From Bacteroidia bacterium (lineage in GTDB: Bacteria; Bacteroidota; Bacteroidia; Bacteroidales; Prolixibacteraceae), in assembly GCA_025358025.1 (NCBI GenBank), contig JANYKW010000099.1, forward strand, positions 248,001 through 312,000: a DNA stretch of 64,000 bases. The letters run 5' to 3'. The translations under genes and the position numbers were made by a program. Below are positions 61,003-64,000 of this stretch, piece by piece (position 1 is the stretch's first letter; the number at the start of each line of letters is the position of its first letter). The notes under the pieces were generated by a model. It was not told where the DNA came from and did not search any database. It saw nothing but the letters and a program-made list of their open reading frames with translations.

Positions 61003-62430
61003 TTACTGCATCGTACTTTGGTAGTGCGCCACCAGCTGGTTTCTCAAAGAAAGCAGTGATTCGGAAATTCCAACTTTGAAAAGATGTGGCATGATGAACC
61101 GTTTGTGCTCTTCAGGCAGCCGGGTGGCCTGCTGACAAAGATATTGATGGCATTCGGAAGGTGATGGCATGGGGTGCAACACCGATCCTTTTTCGTAAAC
61201 AGGCTGGAGCAGCTGTTCTTTTCTGAGATGACCAACCCGGGTCTTTTTATCAGGCTGTGTGGGGTGAAATAGCCACTCGCAATCCGTGGGATTTTCGTGC
61301 TCAAGCAGGATACCATCCCGGTAGATATTTCCTTCTTCATCAAAATAACGCCACAACATTTTCTTTCCGGGAAGGGTATTCTTTGAAATGTTTTCAGAGA
61401 TTTTCATGCTCGGCTTTCCTCCAATATGGCACAATTTGTAAACGCCATCGAGCGAGGCATCCGGTTTACCCGTTACCAGTTCGGTTCCGATTCCAAATCC
61501 ATCTATCGGCGCATGCTGGTCCTCCAGACTTTTTATTACATGCTCATTCAGCTGATTGGATACAAATATTTTAATATAATTCAATCCCTCTTTATCCAAC
61601 ATTTTTCGTGCTTTTTTGCTGAGATAGGCAAGGTCGCCACTGTCGAGGCGGATACCAGCCAGATGTTCACCTTTTTGCTCCAGTTCATTTGCCACCCTGA
61701 TGGCATTGGGAACTCCGCTGCGAAGGGTATCATAGGTGTCAACCACCAGGATGGATTTTTTTGGATTGATTTGTGCATAGGTACGGAAAGCTGTCAGCTC
61801 ACTATCGAAACTTTGTACCCAGCTATGTGCCATTGTCCCGGAAACCGGGAGATGGTAAAGATATCCGGCCTGAACATTGGATGTAGAATCTGCCCCTCCG
61901 ATAATGGCAGCCCTGCTGGCCTGGAGTCCGCCAAATCCATGTGCTCTTCGAAGTCCAAAATCCGAAAATATCTTCCCGTTGGCTGCCAGTTTTACGCGAA
62001 AGGCCTTGGTAGCCACGAGAGACTGAAAGTTGAGGATATTCAGCAATAAGGTCTCAATTAGTTGTGCCTCAATGAGATTGGCTTCAATTCGAACAATTGG
62101 CTCGTTGGGAAATACCAACTCGCCCTCCCGGACTGACAGGATTTTCCCGTTAAAATAAAAGGTTTTAAGAAAATCAAGAAAATCCGGTTTTAAACCCAGC
62201 AAACGCAAATACCTGATCGCTTCTTCATCATAGGTGAAGGATTGAAGTTGTTCCAGGAAGTCTGCAAGGCCGGCAAAAACCAGGAAGCCACCGCTGAAAG
62301 GGTTGGTACGAAAAAAATAGTCGAATACTGCTTTCTCCTGCTGTTTGCCGGCATAAAAATAGCCCTGCGCCATGGATAGCTCATAAAAATCTGTATATAA
62401 GCCATTTATACGAACAGGATGAGCGCCCAT
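61003..62430 (-). CDS. pncB: Nicotinate phosphoribosyltransferase
   Basis: Converts nicotinate and PRPP to nicotinate mononucleotide for NAD salvage. 475 residues. Motifs: LYTDFYELSMAQGYFYAGKQQEKAVFDYFFRTNPF at the N-terminus, SDFGLRRAHGFGGLQASRAAIIGGADSTSNV, GTMAHSWVQSFDSELTAFRTY, VDTYDTLRSGVPNAIRVANEL, GIRLDSGDLAYLSK and DGFGIGTELVTG. The SDFGxRR and GTMAHS motifs are intact. It starts immediately after the purA stop (no gap), so they are cotranscribed. Confidence 0.96.
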   Translation of the reverse strand: MGAHPVRINGLYTDFYELSMAQGYFYAGKQQEKAVFDYFFRTNPFSGGFLVFAGLADFLEQLQSFTYDEEAIRYLRLLGLKPDFLDFLKTFYFNGKILSVREGELVFPNEPIVRIEANLIEAQLIETLLLNILNFQSLVATKAFRVKLAANGKIFSDFGLRRAHGFGGLQASRAAIIGGADSTSNVQAGYLYHLPVSGTMAHSWVQSFDSELTAFRTYAQINPKKSILVVDTYDTLRSGVPNAIRVANELEQKGEHLAGIRLDSGDLAYLSKKARKMLDKEGLNYIKIFVSNQLNEHVIKSLEDQHAPIDGFGIGTELVTGKPDASLDGVYKLCHIGGKPSMKISENISKNTLPGKKMLWRYFDEEGNIYRDGILLEHENPTDCEWLFHPTQPDKKTRVGHLRKEQLLQPVYEKGSVLHPMPSPSECHQYLCQQATRLPEEHKRFIMPHLFKVGISESLLSLRNQLVAHYQSTMQ

Positions 62431-63699
62431 TTATCTTTCTATTGTTTGAGACCGGTTGGGACCAACTGATACAATGGTAATTGGTACCTGAAGAAATTCT
62501 TCGATAAACAGGATGTACCTGTTGAGGGCTTCCGGAAATTTTGATATAGCATCCACAGCCGTTAAGTCAGTTTTCCAGCCCGCTAGTTCTTCATATACCG
62601 GAATAACGCCATCATCAATTTCGTTGGGAAAATTTCGGGTTAATTCTCCTTCAATAAAATAGGAAGTACATATTTTAATCGTTTCAAACTGATCCATGAC
62701 ATCGGCTTTCATCATGATGAGGTCTGTTACACCATTGATCATGATGGCATAGCGCAGGGCTACGAGATCCAGCCACCCGCAACGGCGGGGTCTGCCGGTT
62801 GTGGAGCCAAATTCGTTTCCGATCCGGCGCAGTGTGTCGCCTGTTTCGTTCAGTAGTTCTGTCGGAAAGGGGCCACTACCAACACGGGTGCAATAGGCCT
62901 TAAAAATACCATAGACTTTTCCTATTTTGCCGGGAGCAATTCCAAGCCCCGTACAAGCTCCGGCGGCAATAGTGTTAGATGAGGTAACAAATGGATAGGA
63001 GCCAAAATCGATGTCAAGCATCGTTCCCTGTGCACCTTCTGCAATTACACTTTTCCCTGCCAGCAAGAGGTCGTTAATGAAGTGCTCACTATCTACCAGT
63101 TGAAATTGTTTGATCACCTCAATACCTTCGAACCACTGTTTTTCATAATCCTGCAGGGCTTGCTTATAATCGAAATTGTAGAATTTAGTCAGCAACTCAA
63201 TGTGCTGATCGACCCTTGCCCGGTATTTCTCTTCGAAATTATGAAGGATATCTCCGACACGCAGACCTTCCCTGCCTATTTTATCGCGGTAGGTGGGTCC
63301 GATACCCTTGAGTGTAGAACCAATTTTAGAATCACCTTTGGCAGATTCTGAAGCAGCATCAAGTAACCGGTGCGTTGGAAGGATCAGATGCGCCTTCTTT
63401 GAAATATAGAGTGTTTTGGTCAGATCAAAACCGATATTCTTCAGAGACTGAATCTCTTTTTTGAAAATTGATGGATCGATGACAACACCATTCCCAATGA
63501 TATTGATTTTATCTCCACGAAAAATGCCAGAGGGTATCGTGTGCAGCACATGTTTAATGTTGTTAAACTCCAAAGTATGACCTGCGTTGGGCCCACCCTG
63601 AAACCGTGTGATGACATCGTATCTCGGTGTCAGTACATCCACTACTTTTCCTTTACCTTCGTCTCCCCATTGAAGACCCAACAATACATCAACCTTCAT
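62431..63699 (-). CDS. purA: Adenylosuccinate synthetase
   Basis: First step from IMP to AMP, using GTP and aspartate. From the ATG at 63697-63699 the protein has 422 residues, opening MKVDVLLGLQWGDEGKGKVVD as other Bacteroidota PurA; an ATG at 63717 would add six residues. Motifs: GDEGKGK (GTP/IMP loop), QGGPNAGHTLEF, AEGAQGTMLDIDFGSYPFVTSSNT, TTGRPRRCGWLDL, and VGPNRSQTIE at the end. All catalytic parts are intact. Heads a two-gene operon with pncB. Confidence 0.97.
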   Translation of the reverse strand: MKVDVLLGLQWGDEGKGKVVDVLTPRYDVITRFQGGPNAGHTLEFNNIKHVLHTIPSGIFRGDKINIIGNGVVIDPSIFKKEIQSLKNIGFDLTKTLYISKKAHLILPTHRLLDAASESAKGDSKIGSTLKGIGPTYRDKIGREGLRVGDILHNFEEKYRARVDQHIELLTKFYNFDYKQALQDYEKQWFEGIEVIKQFQLVDSEHFINDLLLAGKSVIAEGAQGTMLDIDFGSYPFVTSSNTIAAGACTGLGIAPGKIGKVYGIFKAYCTRVGSGPFPTELLNETGDTLRRIGNEFGSTTGRPRRCGWLDLVALRYAIMINGVTDLIMMKADVMDQFETIKICTSYFIEGELTRNFPNEIDDGVIPVYEELAGWKTDLTAVDAISKFPEALNRYILFIEEFLQVPITIVSVGPNRSQTIER

Positions 63700-63733
63700 C
63701 TGATAATTTTTTTTCATATTTGACAAAACCTGA

Positions 63734-63741
63734 CAAAATTA
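63734..63741 (-). promoter_or_regulatory. Candidate -7 promoter element for purA-pncB
   Basis: Minus strand TAATTTTG, a TAnnTTTG match, 35-42 bp upstream of the purA ATG and downstream of the Fur terminator. No certain -33. Confidence 0.5.
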
Positions 63742-63765
63742 CCCATTTTTTTAGGATATAAGCAT

Positions 63766-63793
63766 AAAAAAACCTCCTATAAAGGGAGGTTTT
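63766..63793 (-). terminator. Rho-independent terminator of the Fur-family gene
   Basis: AAAACCTCC (63769-63777) pairs with GGAGGTTTT (63785-63793), loop of 7. On the minus strand the stem is followed by a seven-base T-run. Separates the Fur-family gene from purA. Confidence 0.85.
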
Positions 63794-63825
63794 CATTTAT
63801 TTTTTCGGTTGCATATATCTCCTGG

Positions 63826-64000
63826 CTATTTCGTCTCATCCGATTCGCCGTAGAGATAAAGCGAGTGATGCGACAATTTGAAATTATGCGCAGCGCAGGC
63901 ATCCTCAATAATTTGAAGGATTCGTTCATCATGAAATTCTGTCACTTTTCCAGAACGGATATCAATGAGATGATCATGCTGGGTGGTTGCCAGGGTTTTC
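63826..64000 (-). CDS. Fur-family metalloregulator, C-terminal fragment
   Basis: The last 57 codons of a gene that continues to the right on the minus strand; stop codon TAG at 63826-63828. The translation contains TTQHDHLIDIRSGKVTEF, HDERILQIIEDACAAHNFKL and SHHSLYLYGESDETK, matching the dimerisation and metal-binding half of Fur-family repressors (HDHL, GKVxEF, HxLxLYG). The structural-zinc position that reads HDHLICxxCGKV in many Fur proteins is HDHLIDIRSGKV here, with no cysteine; cysteine-less Fur versions are known in other phyla. The N-terminal winged helix is outside the window, so the subtype (Fur, Zur, PerR) cannot be assigned. Confidence 0.85.
   Translation of the reverse strand, partial: KTLATTQHDHLIDIRSGKVTEFHDERILQIIEDACAAHNFKLSHHSLYLYGESDETK

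Noticed and set aside
61426-62049. 207-codon plus-strand frame inside pncB
   Set aside because: Antisense to conserved pncB motifs; no signal of its own.

Overview
The window is a 64 kb chromosomal segment of a Bacteroidota bacterium, most likely of the Bacteroidales/Marinilabiliales type. Evidence: two SusC/SusD outer-membrane nutrient uptake pairs, Bacteroidota-only families (DUF5686, DUF4831, DUF1599, BT_3928-type DoxX protein), the rsfS-ftsH-DUF2007-cdsA-psd-pssA cluster, the folP-cdaA pair, several TAnnTTTG-type -7 promoter elements and few recognisable Shine-Dalgarno sites. A flavodiiron protein (FprA) and the [FeFe]-hydrogenase maturase HydF point to an anaerobic or microaerobic fermenter. 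I saw no tRNA, rRNA, CRISPR array, transposase or prophage.

Layout. 1-8.5 kb: a TPR protein cut by the left edge, an FtsE-like ATPase, murB, a pentapeptide-repeat protein, mltG, fprA and prmA. 8.6-17.4 kb: an outer-membrane DUF5686 protein, tpiA with a BT_3928/DUF1599 pair, the divergent folP-cdaA operon and asnB. 17.4-23.7 kb: a decayed SusC stub, then an intact SusC-SusD-small lipoprotein operon with no enzymes. 23.7-34.9 kb, mostly minus strand: a membrane polyferredoxin, the phospholipid genes pssA, psd and cdsA, ftsH, rsfS, birA (plus strand), an SRPBCC protein, pyrE, a cysteine-less thioredoxin-fold lipid-side protein and coaD. 35-46.2 kb: hydF, an SDR/sterol-reductase-like pair, a POT peptide transporter, nnr, DUF4831, and an MFS transporter with the dipeptidase pepD.

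46.4-60.9 kb is a complete polysaccharide utilisation locus. It has a membrane-anchored one-component sensor/regulator (beta-propeller, Y_Y_Y, transmembrane segment, HTH), SusC, SusD, a PKD-domain surface lipoprotein, and three lipoprotein glycoside hydrolases: GH3, GH16 (laminarinase-type EIDIME active site) and GH30. Together they fit capture and breakdown of a beta-1,3/1,6-glucan such as laminarin or fungal glucan. A strong hairpin separates the binding genes from the enzyme genes. 61-64 kb: pncB, purA and the 3' end of a Fur-family regulator.

The most unusual non-gene signal is a set of short-period, degenerate word arrays (7-13 bp units, several unrelated word families) that fill intergenic gaps. 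At least five of them abut or contain the stop codon of a flanking gene. In one gene the array encodes the last residues and the stop.
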